Assembly: GCA_964646605.1 (NCBI GenBank)
Contig: CAZYEX010000089.1
Coordinates: 1 to 45,846 of the forward strand
Length of the DNA: 45,846 nt
Direction of reading: 5' to 3'
Source of the DNA: SBAX01 sp964646605
GTDB taxonomy: Bacteria; Planctomycetota; Phycisphaerae; UBA1845
Shown: piece after piece, positions 1-7,303 of the stretch
Position numbering within the stretch: position 1 is the stretch's first letter
How the letters are laid out: each line of letters begins with the position of its first letter
Notes under the pieces: generated by a model
The model's database searches: none
The model's input: the letters and a program-made list of their open reading frames with translations, nothing else
Told to the model about the DNA's origin: nothing
Program-made: the position numbers and the translations under genes

Positions 1-429
1 GGTTCGCTCGCGGGTGAGGTTACGTTCCATTTCCGCCGCGCCGGCGAGTACAACGAGCATGAAACGCCCGGCGGCGCTGGTCGTGTCGATCGCGTTTCCG
101 CCCAAGTCCACGACGTGCAAAGCGACCCCGGCTTTTTCCCAACGTTCAACCGTCGTCAGGCAGTCGCCCGCGTTGCGGAACATGCGGTCCAGCTTGAGCA
201 TGACCACGCCGTCGGCCTTGCGCTCCCGTATCGCCGTCAGCAGCCGTTGTCCGCCGTCCCGCGACGCTAACGGCTTCCCGCCCGACACCCCGGCGTCGGT
301 GATGAGGTCCAACAATTGCGATCCCCGCATGGTGCAGTACGCCCGAATCCGCTCGGCCTGCGCTTCCAGACCCAGGCCGCTGTCGGCTTGTTCGTTGGTC
401 GAACAGCGTGTGTATCCGATTGCCTTCAT
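1..429 (-). CDS. Serine site-specific recombinase (resolvase/invertase family), cut by window edge
   Basis: The 143 visible residues are the N-terminal catalytic domain of a serine recombinase, which cuts DNA through a phosphoserine link. The start MKAIGYTRCSTNEQ carries the family's Y-x-R-x-S motif, with the nucleophile at Ser10. Further on are the VSGGKPLASRDG region, KLDRMFRN and, at the edge, EMERNLTRERT, which matches the start of the E helix. The ATG at 427-429 is the natural start, because family members begin within a few residues of this motif. The DNA-binding domain lies beyond base 1, so small resolvase and large integrase forms cannot be told apart. The gene follows the ATPase gene at 498-1169 on the same strand, 68 bases downstream. 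Confidence 0.9.
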   Translation of the reverse strand, partial: MKAIGYTRCSTNEQADSGLGLEAQAERIRAYCTMRGSQLLDLITDAGVSGGKPLASRDGGQRLLTAIRERKADGVVMLKLDRMFRNAGDCLTTVERWEKAGVALHVVDLGGNAIDTTSAAGRFMLVVLAGAAEMERNLTRERT

Positions 430-497
430 GGTTGAATCCCATTCCATAATCCGAAGGGCGGGCGACTCCCGAAGGAATCGCCCGCCCGATCGGCTTG

Positions 498-1169
498 TCA
501 GTCGGCGAGCATTTCGCCCGCTTCGATGTCCATGAGAACGGCCCGGAGATTGTTCTTTCGCAACTTAACGCGCTTGACGTAGACTTCCAACGGCTGACCG
601 TCGAGATTCTCAGCCAACGCTATCGCCTGCGCCCGCGCCGCGAACGCCTCAGCCAAGCCCTGATTCGTCAACGTCACTTGATGACACCGCGAGGCGAACG
701 GCCCGCTATCGTGGTCGCCGAACAGATTGTCATCGACCGCCCGCGTGGTCGTGAAAATGACCACGCAATGCGGCGGTAAAGGGTCCAGAAACGTCAGAAA
801 CGCATCGACCGCGCCCTGCGATATGGCGTGCGATTCGTTGACGATCCAGACTCGGAACGGCTTGTTTCCCCACGTCGTTAGGTGCGCGGCCGACTCAATC
901 TCCTCGACTGCCCGCTTGTCCACCTTGGACCCGGACAGTTCGGTAATGAAAAAGTCGTCGGCGAGTTGTCGCGCGATCAGCCAACCCAGCGTCGTTTTCC
1001 CAACCCCGCTGTTGTTCGCGCCCGACGCCTCAATCCAGAACGCGCCGCGGTCGAAACCCGGCCGGTCGATGATTCGCCGCACCTTGGCGACGGCTTTGGC
1101 TTGACCGACGTATTGATCCCACGTTTGCGGCCGGTGCTTTTGCTCCAGGGTCACGATTGCACCTCGCAT
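498..1169 (-). CDS. Clamp-loader-like AAA+ ATPase (DnaX/RFC small-subunit type)
   Basis: This 223-residue protein resembles the ATPase core of sliding-clamp loaders. KHRPQTWDQYVGQ near the N-terminus matches the usual RPxxFxxVVGQ entry of DnaX and RFC. The Walker A motif is GVGKTT at residues 55-60, but the leading Gly of GxxxxGKT is Asn52. The Walker B region is VWIVNESH, with Asn111 where Asp is usual. Sensor 1 is near 139-142 and the SRC arginine-finger motif is at 160-162. The protein stops where DnaX would continue into its oligomerisation domain, so it is a reduced form. The start overlaps the end of the zinc-ribbon gene by 19 bases, suggesting translational coupling. A role in element replication is inference. 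Confidence 0.75.
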   Translation of the reverse strand: MRGAIVTLEQKHRPQTWDQYVGQAKAVAKVRRIIDRPGFDRGAFWIEASGANNSGVGKTTLGWLIARQLADDFFITELSGSKVDKRAVEEIESAAHLTTWGNKPFRVWIVNESHAISQGAVDAFLTFLDPLPPHCVVIFTTTRAVDDNLFGDHDSGPFASRCHQVTLTNQGLAEAFAARAQAIALAENLDGQPLEVYVKRVKLRKNNLRAVLMDIEAGEMLAD

Positions 1170-1639
1170 TCCACCGTCGCCGGGTCAACGTAGGTCAAGC
1201 CGTCGAAGAAAAAGGCGTGTCCGCATCCGCCGCAGCGTCGGCGTCCATCCTCGAAAACGGTAATGGCGTCGGAATCGCACGTCGGACACCGATCGGCCGG
1301 TAAGACGTTCCCGTCGGCGTCGATGTACCAAACCCGATCGCAGGTATCGCAAGCGTGGAGTAAGTCGTCGTCGGCGAGGATGATCGCTTCCGCCGCGCTG
1401 CAGAACGGACAGAGCGCATCGGAACCGTCGGCGCTTCCGACGGGTTGCAACGCGGGCTCCGTCGCCTTGTTCGCGCGGATGAAGTCGCACGGGTCCATTG
1501 CTTTCCCCGATTCGTCGTGGATCGTGACGTGCATCGGGAACCACGACTCGGCGAACCGCAAAGCGTCCGAAACCGCGTCGAAAGAACGCTGAAAGTAGGG
1601 GGTAAACCCCGCGCGTTTGCAAACGGATACGGTTGTCAT
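1151..1639 (-). CDS. Zinc-ribbon protein with four CxxC pairs
   Basis: A 162-residue protein of unknown function. The N-terminal third has no motif I recognise. The rest holds four Cys pairs: CPFC, CDTC, CPTC and CGGC, the last within RRRCGGCGHAFFFDG. This spacing fits two zinc ribbons of the kind found in nucleic-acid-binding proteins. The ATG at 1637-1639 was chosen because it overlaps the stop of the upstream ArdC-like gene as ATGA, which indicates coupled translation; the reading frame stays open further upstream but there it only shadows that gene. It lies between an antirestriction-type protein and a clamp-loader-like ATPase, so a role in DNA handling of the element is plausible but unproven. 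Confidence 0.7.
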   Translation of the reverse strand: MTTVSVCKRAGFTPYFQRSFDAVSDALRFAESWFPMHVTIHDESGKAMDPCDFIRANKATEPALQPVGSADGSDALCPFCSAAEAIILADDDLLHACDTCDRVWYIDADGNVLPADRCPTCDSDAITVFEDGRRRCGGCGHAFFFDGLTYVDPATVECEVQS

Positions 1640-2538
1640 GCGGCCACCGCGATTCCCGACTCCGCGCCGTCCAGCGCGTCCACGTCGTCGATGAGGGTCC
1701 GGGCCGTCGTGGCGATGCGCTCTAGGCTTTCCCGAAGGGCTTTCGCGTTTCCGTCCCATAGGGCGATGTAGGCCGATGATCGTACCGTGGTGTCGAGTCC
1801 GAAGTGTCGGCAGACGACGTAGGCAATCGACTCGGCTTCCAATTCCGCGATGTTGCGGGTGAGAACCGTCGCCTTGTCGGTCTTTCCGAAGTGTAGGGCG
1901 CAATGCGCCAATTCATGGGCAAGGGTCTTAGCGCGCTGGCCGGTTGCGTGCGCGTTGTCAATGACAATCGACTCGCCCTTGTCGGTCGCATAGCCGAACC
2001 CGTGTCCGGTCAACGCATCGTACTTGACCACGATGCTCCGCTTGCCCGCGACGCGCTCCAGGGCGTTCAAGAGCGCTGTTGCATCGGCGTCGATGACCGG
2101 GCAATCCACGTCGGGCAATTCCCGCCCGTCGGTCTGCGCCACGTCGAAGACGTGAACCGGCTTGAAGAAAATCCCGTCAACCGATTCGGATTCGCCCGAT
2201 TCGCCGCGCTCCTCACGGTGGAACGGGCAAGGCGCGAAAATCATGATCCCGCGTTCACCCTTGCGGACGTAGCGTCCGAGTTTTTTCCAAGTCTGAAACC
2301 CGGCGACGCGCTCGGCGTCCGGGCGCTGAAAGAGAATCAAGAGCGAATTGTGCCAAGAATACTTGTGGAAGCGGGCTTGCACGTCCAGGTAAGCCCGGAA
2401 CGTGTCCGACGCTCGCACGTCGTCAACGGCACGGGCGAGCGCTTCGACGTGGCCGTCGATACTCGCCCGCAGGGCTTTCGCCCTGTCTTTCGTGTTACTT
2501 CCGTTGTCGGATGGGGAAACTAATGGTACGGTTGGCAT
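1636..2538 (-). CDS. ArdC-like antirestriction protein with zinc metalloprotease domain
   Basis: This 300-residue protein has the two-part layout of ArdC proteins. The N-terminal half (about 20-135) contains FHKYSWHNSLLILFQRP and FQTWKKLGRYVRKGERGI, typical of the single-stranded-DNA-binding domain. The C-terminal half is an ImmA/IrrE-like zincin with HELAH at 208-212 and a downstream AELEAE segment that probably supplies the third zinc ligand. Known relatives protect incoming conjugative DNA from restriction. A Shine-Dalgarno AGGAG lies 8 bases before the ATG. It is the first gene of the leftward operon and is preceded by a good promoter. The next gene starts in an ATGA overlap. Confidence 0.85.
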   Translation of the reverse strand: MPTVPLVSPSDNGSNTKDRAKALRASIDGHVEALARAVDDVRASDTFRAYLDVQARFHKYSWHNSLLILFQRPDAERVAGFQTWKKLGRYVRKGERGIMIFAPCPFHREERGESGESESVDGIFFKPVHVFDVAQTDGRELPDVDCPVIDADATALLNALERVAGKRSIVVKYDALTGHGFGYATDKGESIVIDNAHATGQRAKTLAHELAHCALHFGKTDKATVLTRNIAELEAESIAYVVCRHFGLDTTVRSSAYIALWDGNAKALRESLERIATTARTLIDDVDALDGAESGIAVAA

Positions 2539-2633
2539 GACTTCGGCTCCTATTTAGCCGGGGTCCAGGGCCGCGGATGTTTCTAGCATCGCGCGGCCCG
2601 CTTTGTCGATGCACGTTGCACCGAACTACCTAC

Positions 2634-2662
2634 ACGATACACGATGAATCGGAGCGTGTCAA
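2634..2662 (-). promoter_or_regulatory. Sigma-70-type promoter of the ardC-like operon with overlapping operator
   Basis: Read on the minus strand, TTGACA (2662 down to 2657) is followed by a 17-base spacer and TATCGT (2639 down to 2634). Transcription would begin near 2627, about 90 bases before the ardC-like start. The -35 box lies inside the inverted repeat GTGTCA-5-TGACAC at 2656-2672, which looks like a repressor site. The regulator is unknown. Confidence 0.6.
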
Positions 2663-2680
2663 GTGCTGACACGGATTTTT

Positions 2681-2700
2681 CTACAACGGGTCCGTTGTAG
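2681..2700. repeat. Perfect inverted repeat, 9-base arms
   Basis: CTACAACGG and CCGTTGTAG are separated by two bases. The site lies just upstream of the promoter of the leftward operon. It could be a regulator binding site or, if transcribed, a small hairpin. The centre GGGTCC resembles the cores of the repeats further right. Confidence 0.6.
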
Positions 2701-3281
2701 CAGAAACGATGCCAACCGATGACACGCGAACAATGCGAAGGGTTTGCGGTCTGTTTTCGGCTTGTTTTCAGGCTGTTTTCGGGTCGTTTCCGAACGTGCC
2801 GCGCGATGACACTTGCGGCGCACGGGTCCCTTTTTTCACACGCGGCGCGCGAATCCGACCCCCGGCTGTTTCGGGACTCCCGATACGAGATACCCCTCTT
2901 CTCGCATGGGACCCATTTTGCGCCACGTTTTTTAACCCACGACCGGCCCTTTTCGCGCGGTACCCGTGAAGCTACCTCCCTCTCCCGACACACGACATTT
3001 CGGCATGGGACCCAATCGTGGCTCGTCACTTTTTGCCCAGGACCTTCCGGTCGGAACGAGACTCATACGTTCCGGTTTGAGTAATCCGTCGCTCGCACGG
3101 CGCGAGACGTTGAACGACGACGGCCTGCGAGGTACCCTGATACCGAACAGGTAGGCGGCTGATCCCCGCCGAGCGGGTTTCGCGAAAACTCGATCCCGAT
3201 GCTGCCGTGCGGAAGGCGTCGGCCCGATGCAAAGTGTGGCCGCGACGGATGGTACAACATCGGCCTTCGGGGAGCATCTCT
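2701..3281. repeat. Gene-free stretch with dispersed GCAYGGGWCCC repeats
   Basis: No convincing gene lies here; the open frames on both strands give arginine- and cysteine-rich translations without recognisable domains. The element GCATGGGACCCA occurs at 2904-2915 and 3003-3014, and a variant, GCACGGGTCCC, near 2820-2830. The cores are palindromic and the spacing is 85-100 bases. Short T-runs follow several copies. The stretch separates the leftward ArdC-like operon from the rightward SEC-C gene. It could be a replication or partition region of the element, but that is a guess. Confidence 0.4.
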
Positions 3282-3749
3282 ATGCAACAGCCGTACACGC
3301 GCCAACAGGTCGAAAACTGGGTCGGCGACTTCTGTTCCTCCGACGCGATCCGTGAGTTCCCCGGCGGCGTACGCGAGCACGCCTTCGACTTGCTGGTCAA
3401 GTTCATCATGGCCGCCTGTGAAGTGCGCGGGGTTGAGCCGGGGGACGTGGAACAGGCCGATTTGAAAGCGGCGTTGCTCGGGCCGATCGCGAAACTAAGC
3501 ATGCCCGCTGGCGCCAAGAGCCGGGTGCCGGCGCTTTGCGGTGCGCTCTTGGCCCATATGGAGGCTGAGGGCCGCTTGAGCGACGGACGGCTCCTGGGCG
3601 CCTACGTCGGAGCCCTCAAGGAGGCGTTCGAGGACGCCGCCTCCGGCAAGGCCAAACCAATCGTGCGACCTGGAAGCAGACTCAAGCGGAATGACCCCTG
3701 CCCTTGTGGCAGCGGCAAAAAGTACAAGAAGTGCTGCATGAACGAATAG
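3282..3749 (+). CDS. Small protein with C-terminal SEC-C zinc motif
   Basis: A 155-residue protein. Its last 25 residues, RNDPCPCGSGKKYKKCCMNE, are a textbook SEC-C motif, a zinc-binding tail first known from SecA and found on many unrelated proteins. The N-terminal 120 residues look helical and match nothing I recognise. The ATG at 3282 was preferred over an in-frame ATG at 3207 because GGGGAG lies 8 bases before it and the upstream extension has odd composition. The gene stands alone between two gene-poor stretches and is followed by an inverted repeat that resembles an integron attC site. The SEC-C tail alone does not reveal the function. Confidence 0.8.
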   Translation: MQQPYTRQQVENWVGDFCSSDAIREFPGGVREHAFDLLVKFIMAACEVRGVEPGDVEQADLKAALLGPIAKLSMPAGAKSRVPALCGALLAHMEAEGRLSDGRLLGAYVGALKEAFEDAASGKAKPIVRPGSRLKRNDPCPCGSGKKYKKCCMNE

Positions 3750-3818
3750 GCGACTGGATGGGCGGCCGGGTCTCCCGTTGAAACGGCTTTACGCATCCTC
3801 CTCCATCGCATAGACGAA

Positions 3819-3918
3819 GCCTAACGCTCCAATCCTCCATATCGCACTCGCCCCTCAATGCGTTGAACGGCGTCGGTCGCGCGAACCGCACACCCTTGAA
3901 GTTTGCGCCCCGTTAGGT
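3819..3918 (+). repeat. Possible degenerate attC-like recombination site
   Basis: GCCTAAC at 3819-3825 fits the R'' consensus RYYYAAC, and GTTAGGT at 3912-3918 fits R' GTTRRRY. The arms CCTAACG and CGTTAGG are perfect complements 100 bases apart, in cassette order after the SEC-C gene. The inner arms pair poorly, only a short central hairpin is visible, and there is no matching site before the gene. A chance match or decayed site is possible. Confidence 0.25.
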
Positions 3919-4035
3919 ACGCTTTACACCAGCGGGACGGCGCGACCGATTCGAAGCGGCGCGCCAAGCGGACCGCGTGGGTGTTGGCGTTGCATCTACC
4001 GCCGACCCCGCGCGGACCGGCCCGCACCGGAGTAG

Positions 4036-6156
4036 ATGCCCGTGTCGGTTCCGCGGCCGCCGTTGGCGATTGACCTGAAGGAGATACTGCGACGGGCGCT
4101 GGACTCGAAGATCCGGCGGGCCCAGCTGGTCGTGAAGCGAGCGGCCTCTATCGCTATGACCGAACCCGGGGCTGACCTGAGCGATTCCGATCGGGCACTG
4201 CTTGAAACGATCATCCAAGGGGACCTTGGGGACGGCTGGCAAGTCGGTGGCGGCCGAAGTCTGAGATTTGTTCTCCAGGACAAGTACCTCGACAGACTAG
4301 TATCGGGTTGGTCCCGCGTTGAGGCCGAGAAGGCAATCCGGAGCGAGGAGGCGATCAGGCTACGCACCAACTCCGGCAAACCTACGGCCTGGGAACTGAC
4401 ATTCGAGCTCGTTCGGGAGGCCATCGCTAATCGTACCGTCGGCTACTTCGACCCGAAAATACGCGATAAGCTGCTTGATGAACTTTGTTGGAACTTGGCA
4501 CTCGGAAAGCCTGTTGACTGGGAGGACGGGGAGGAACATCTTGCCGCGCTCCAACGGGAAGGGTTCGCGAGGGAGCTGCTCGCGAAACTTTGGGAGCAAT
4601 GCCCAGGAGAGGCGGCAGAAATGAAGCTGCCGCGCCTGGACGGCGCGATGAGGTCACCGGAGTCCGGAGCGCCCCCGACCCCCCTTAGCTCGGGCGCTGC
4701 AGCCAGAGACGAGAAGCGGGCCGTACGGGATTGGTCGATGATCCGAGAATGGGCCGAGAGAATTGTCCGGAGTCCGCACAACCACAGCACGACCGAGATC
4801 TCACCGGAAAAGGCCAAGAAACAGTTCATCGAGGTTCTCGACGACCTGGATATATGGCTGGACGAGGCGCGCGACGACACCTTCACCGAGGAGCTGTTTG
4901 ACTATAGCATCCGAGCGGCCGAACTTGCCGCGATCTTGGGATTCACTCGGCCTCCTTTTGAGCACATCATCGAGGTTCCGCATGAAGTCTACAACGCCTT
5001 GACCGACACCCGTGAACGAGCCAGGTACACTAGAATCCGTGTCCATGCCCCAGAGGGGATGAGCACTTGCGAGTTCGGCTTCTTGGATCCGCTGGGCGGA
5101 GAACTCATCTTGGAATGCAGCGAGCGTATTCATCACGAAATTGCAGCTCGCATTCGTCGATGGAAACGGGTCGTGGAACGAATCGATCCGGCAACGGTGA
5201 AGCCTGCGACCGTGGCATTCGGGACCGACAAGGAGTCTTTGGAAGCAGTCTGTTTCGATACGCAACGAGAACGTGCGCTCGCTGGGGATAGCGCATCATT
5301 TGTCGATGACTTCATGCAGAAGATCGGTGAAGGCTTCCGGTTGTCCCAGCTCTACGGGTTTTCCCCTAAGCAAACTCAAGAGCTGCTTCTAGAAGCGGGC
5401 CGAGCCTCGGCGGAAGCCGAATTTAACGCCAAACAGCGTGCCGGGGCAGCCGGAGGAACGACGGTTGAAGGTGACAACCCGCCAACGGGGACATTGCGGA
5501 CTGACGACGATGACGTGGTGGACGAGCCGGCGGTTGGACCGCCGGAAAACCAAACGGAGGCACCGAAGGTGAAAGCCAGTCCGCCGCCCATCGAAGGCCT
5601 TTACCTATTTCGCCTCCGGGGCAACGTGTGGGAGCTTCGGTTCGCGGACGAACGAGGGAACTTTTCGGATCGCAAAGGCCTCCACATCCTTTCGCGGCTC
5701 TTGCGCTTTCCCGAGGAAACCGTGCGAGCCACGGAGCTGCAAGGCCTTGATCCCCGCGCGGGCACCAGCACCGAATCGGTACAAGCGATCTTGGACGATG
5801 AAGCGAAATCCCGGTGTAGGGATCGGCTCGCCGAGATGGACCGCGAGATCGAAGAGGCCGAAAGAAATGGCGACGACGCTACTCTCCCGCGGCTGCAAAC
5901 GGAAAAGGAGCAGCTCGTCACCGAGTTGGGAACCCAGCTCGGCCTTGCGGGCAAATCGAGGAACCTCGGGCCTCGATCCCCGACCGAGAGTGCAAGAGTC
6001 GCCGTCCGCCAGAACCTAGATCGCGTATTCGGAGGCCTCCGAACCGCCCAGCCGCCAATGACCCGACTTGCCGACCACCTCGAACGCAGCATCTTGAATG
6101 AAGGGAACGCCTACGCCTACCGACCGGAATCCTGTCCGGCCTGGGAATTCGGATGA
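4036..6156 (+). CDS. Large protein of unknown function with a C-terminal regulatory-type domain
   Basis: A 706-residue soluble protein with no signal peptide or membrane segment. I do not recognise residues 1-510, which are acidic and mostly helical. An acidic, proline-rich linker (about 465-515) follows. Residues 522-706 resemble the tail of certain large ATPase and transcription regulator proteins: a FRLRGNVWELRFADERGNF..KGLHILSRLLRFP start, then a charged coiled coil, an ESARVAVRQNLDR segment and a short C-terminal end. No Walker motif or helix-turn-helix is visible, so the usual partner domain is missing or replaced. GGAG lies 5 bases before the ATG, a short spacing. The gene lies alone between the SEC-C gene and the recombination operon. 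Confidence 0.55.
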   Translation: MPVSVPRPPLAIDLKEILRRALDSKIRRAQLVVKRAASIAMTEPGADLSDSDRALLETIIQGDLGDGWQVGGGRSLRFVLQDKYLDRLVSGWSRVEAEKAIRSEEAIRLRTNSGKPTAWELTFELVREAIANRTVGYFDPKIRDKLLDELCWNLALGKPVDWEDGEEHLAALQREGFARELLAKLWEQCPGEAAEMKLPRLDGAMRSPESGAPPTPLSSGAAARDEKRAVRDWSMIREWAERIVRSPHNHSTTEISPEKAKKQFIEVLDDLDIWLDEARDDTFTEELFDYSIRAAELAAILGFTRPPFEHIIEVPHEVYNALTDTRERARYTRIRVHAPEGMSTCEFGFLDPLGGELILECSERIHHEIAARIRRWKRVVERIDPATVKPATVAFGTDKESLEAVCFDTQRERALAGDSASFVDDFMQKIGEGFRLSQLYGFSPKQTQELLLEAGRASAEAEFNAKQRAGAAGGTTVEGDNPPTGTLRTDDDDVVDEPAVGPPENQTEAPKVKASPPPIEGLYLFRLRGNVWELRFADERGNFSDRKGLHILSRLLRFPEETVRATELQGLDPRAGTSTESVQAILDDEAKSRCRDRLAEMDREIEEAERNGDDATLPRLQTEKEQLVTELGTQLGLAGKSRNLGPRSPTESARVAVRQNLDRVFGGLRTAQPPMTRLADHLERSILNEGNAYAYRPESCPAWEFG

Positions 6157-6165
6157 GAGTCGCTT

Positions 6166-6193
6166 CGTAACGTCGAACGTTACGGCCGTAACG
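6166..6193. promoter_or_regulatory. Array of three alternating CGTAACG half-sites
   Basis: CGTAACG occurs at 6166-6172, inverted at 6178-6184 and again direct at 6187-6193. The second and third copies form a perfect 16-base palindrome at 6178-6193. The first and second form CGTAACGT-3-ACGTTACG. Such an array upstream of excisionase-type genes suggests operators or excisionase/replication-protein sites. Confidence 0.5.
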
Positions 6194-6234
6194 CCGTTTG
6201 TTGCGCCTTCAGATTGAGGGCTCGTTGACGGATT

Positions 6235-6270
6235 CGGTGTATCGGACACCGATCAACGGGTACCGATCAA
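6235..6270. repeat. Inverted repeat and direct repeats before the recombination operon
   Basis: CGGTGT-5-ACACCG spans 6235-6251. ACCGATCAA occurs twice, at 6248-6256 and 6262-6270, with a 14-base period, ending just before the ribosome-binding site of the first gene. These are probable control sites or iterons. Confidence 0.45.
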
Positions 6271-6282
6271 TGGAGGCACGCA

Positions 6283-6492
6283 ATGCCTGCGACCCTGCCC
6301 AACGTCCCCACCATCGGGGAAATCGCCCGACGGACCGGCTATCCCCCCCATCGGGTCGAGTACGTCATCCGTGCTCGGCGGATCGAGCCTCAGTCCAAGG
6401 CTGGCAATGCCCGCGTCTTTAGCGAGGCCGATGTCGCTCGAATTACCAGCGAACTGAAGCGCATCGACCGCGAGAAAGGGGGTCTGCGATGA
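6283..6492 (+). CDS. Small MerR-like (excisionase-type) DNA-binding protein
   Basis: A 69-residue protein. TIGEIARRTGYPPHRVEYVIRARRIEPQ followed by ARVFSEADVARI is the winged helix-turn-helix seen in MerR-type and excisionase proteins, where the second segment forms the wing. No effector domain is present, so it probably acts as a recombination directionality factor or a local regulator. GGAGG lies 8 bases before the ATG. Its stop overlaps the next start as ATGA, the first of several coupled junctions in this operon. Confidence 0.75.
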   Translation: MPATLPNVPTIGEIARRTGYPPHRVEYVIRARRIEPQSKAGNARVFSEADVARITSELKRIDREKGGLR

Positions 6493-6731
6493 GTTCCGCC
6501 ATCGCACTGGTGAGCCCGCCACAAATTCTTATGACCGTTCGTGACGTGGCGGCGGCGTTGAAGTTGTCGCCGAGGCAAATCTGGAAGTTGAATTCGATGG
6601 GCCGACTTCCCTCGCCTGTGAGATTGTCCCGCTCGTGCAGGTGGCGGGCGGCGGATATCGCTCGGTTCGTGGAGCTGGGTTGTCCGACCCGCGAACGGTT
6701 CGAGGCCGAGCTAGCGAGGGCCGGTCGATGA
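6489..6731 (+). CDS. AlpA/Xis-type helix-turn-helix protein
   Basis: An 80-residue protein. LMTVRDVAAALKLSPRQIWKLNSMGRLPSPVRLSRSCRWRAADIARFVE follows the pattern of AlpA and phage excisionase proteins: a helix-turn-helix, then a wing and an arginine-rich turn with the RWRAADI segment. Relatives activate integrase genes or bend att-site DNA. It starts in an ATGA overlap with the preceding gene and ends in an ATGA overlap with the following one. Two DNA-binding proteins in tandem may divide the excision and regulation roles. Confidence 0.8.
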   Translation: MSSAIALVSPPQILMTVRDVAAALKLSPRQIWKLNSMGRLPSPVRLSRSCRWRAADIARFVELGCPTRERFEAELARAGR

Positions 6732-7303
6732 CTTGGAAACAATGCGGGCCGGGCGGTTGTGCGACCGCTCCGGCCCCAAGCGATTCTGTGTGCTCCCCAT
6801 CGTACCGCGGACTGTGTCCCGGCGACAAGCCCCTCGACGAAATCGCGTCGGTCTTCGCGAACCGGATTCTTGAGGCCGAGCGGTGTGTATTGTGCGCCGG
6901 CTGGCGGGACCCCGTAGCGCTGAACGAGGCGGCGTGCGACGCAGGTCTGACCGGTGGGTGTTTCGTCGATGCACGCCATTCGCTCCAGCTTGCCTACCTA
7001 TGCACCTGCGCAGAGCTGGACCGGCGTCCGACCACCGCCGAGGCGCTGGCCGTGGCCGCGAAATGCCCCGACGTATACCTCGACGCCGACGACCTCGACG
7101 ACGTGCTATGGCGCGACGCGGCCTACCCGTCGATGCTGGCGATGCTCACTGAAACCGTCGTGGAAAACGCCCGCCAACGCGAGCGGGCGCACGAATGTCT
7201 TCGCGAGGCCGTCGGGATTCTCACCGGGGCGATCGGCTTCGACTTCGACATCATCGTCCGACCCCGGTCGTCGGGAAGGGAGCGTGGGCGATGGGCGACC
7301 TAA
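6728..7303 (+). CDS. Hypothetical protein of the integrative-element operon
   Basis: A 191-residue protein. The N-terminal part is cysteine-rich. Residues from about 33 (DEIASVFANRILEAERCVLCAGWRDPVALNEAACDAGLTGGCF) to the end look helical. The middle phrase on days, cells and thresholds is not a motif I know, but the general pattern loosely resembles the helical N-terminal domains of DnaB-like replication proteins, and the RepA-like gene follows directly. The ATG at 6728 overlaps the preceding stop as ATGA. The end overlaps the next gene by 13 bases. A helper role for the RepA-like ATPase is inference from position. Confidence 0.55.
   Translation: MTWKQCGPGGCATAPAPSDSVCSPSYRGLCPGDKPLDEIASVFANRILEAERCVLCAGWRDPVALNEAACDAGLTGGCFVDARHSLQLAYLCTCAELDRRPTTAEALAVAAKCPDVYLDADDLDDVLWRDAAYPSMLAMLTETVVENARQRERAHECLREAVGILTGAIGFDFDIIVRPRSSGRERGRWAT

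Noticed and set aside
2583..3029. 148-residue minus-strand frame in the gap left of the SEC-C gene
   Set aside because: Arginine- and cysteine-rich translation built from the palindromic repeats; no domain or ribosome-binding site.
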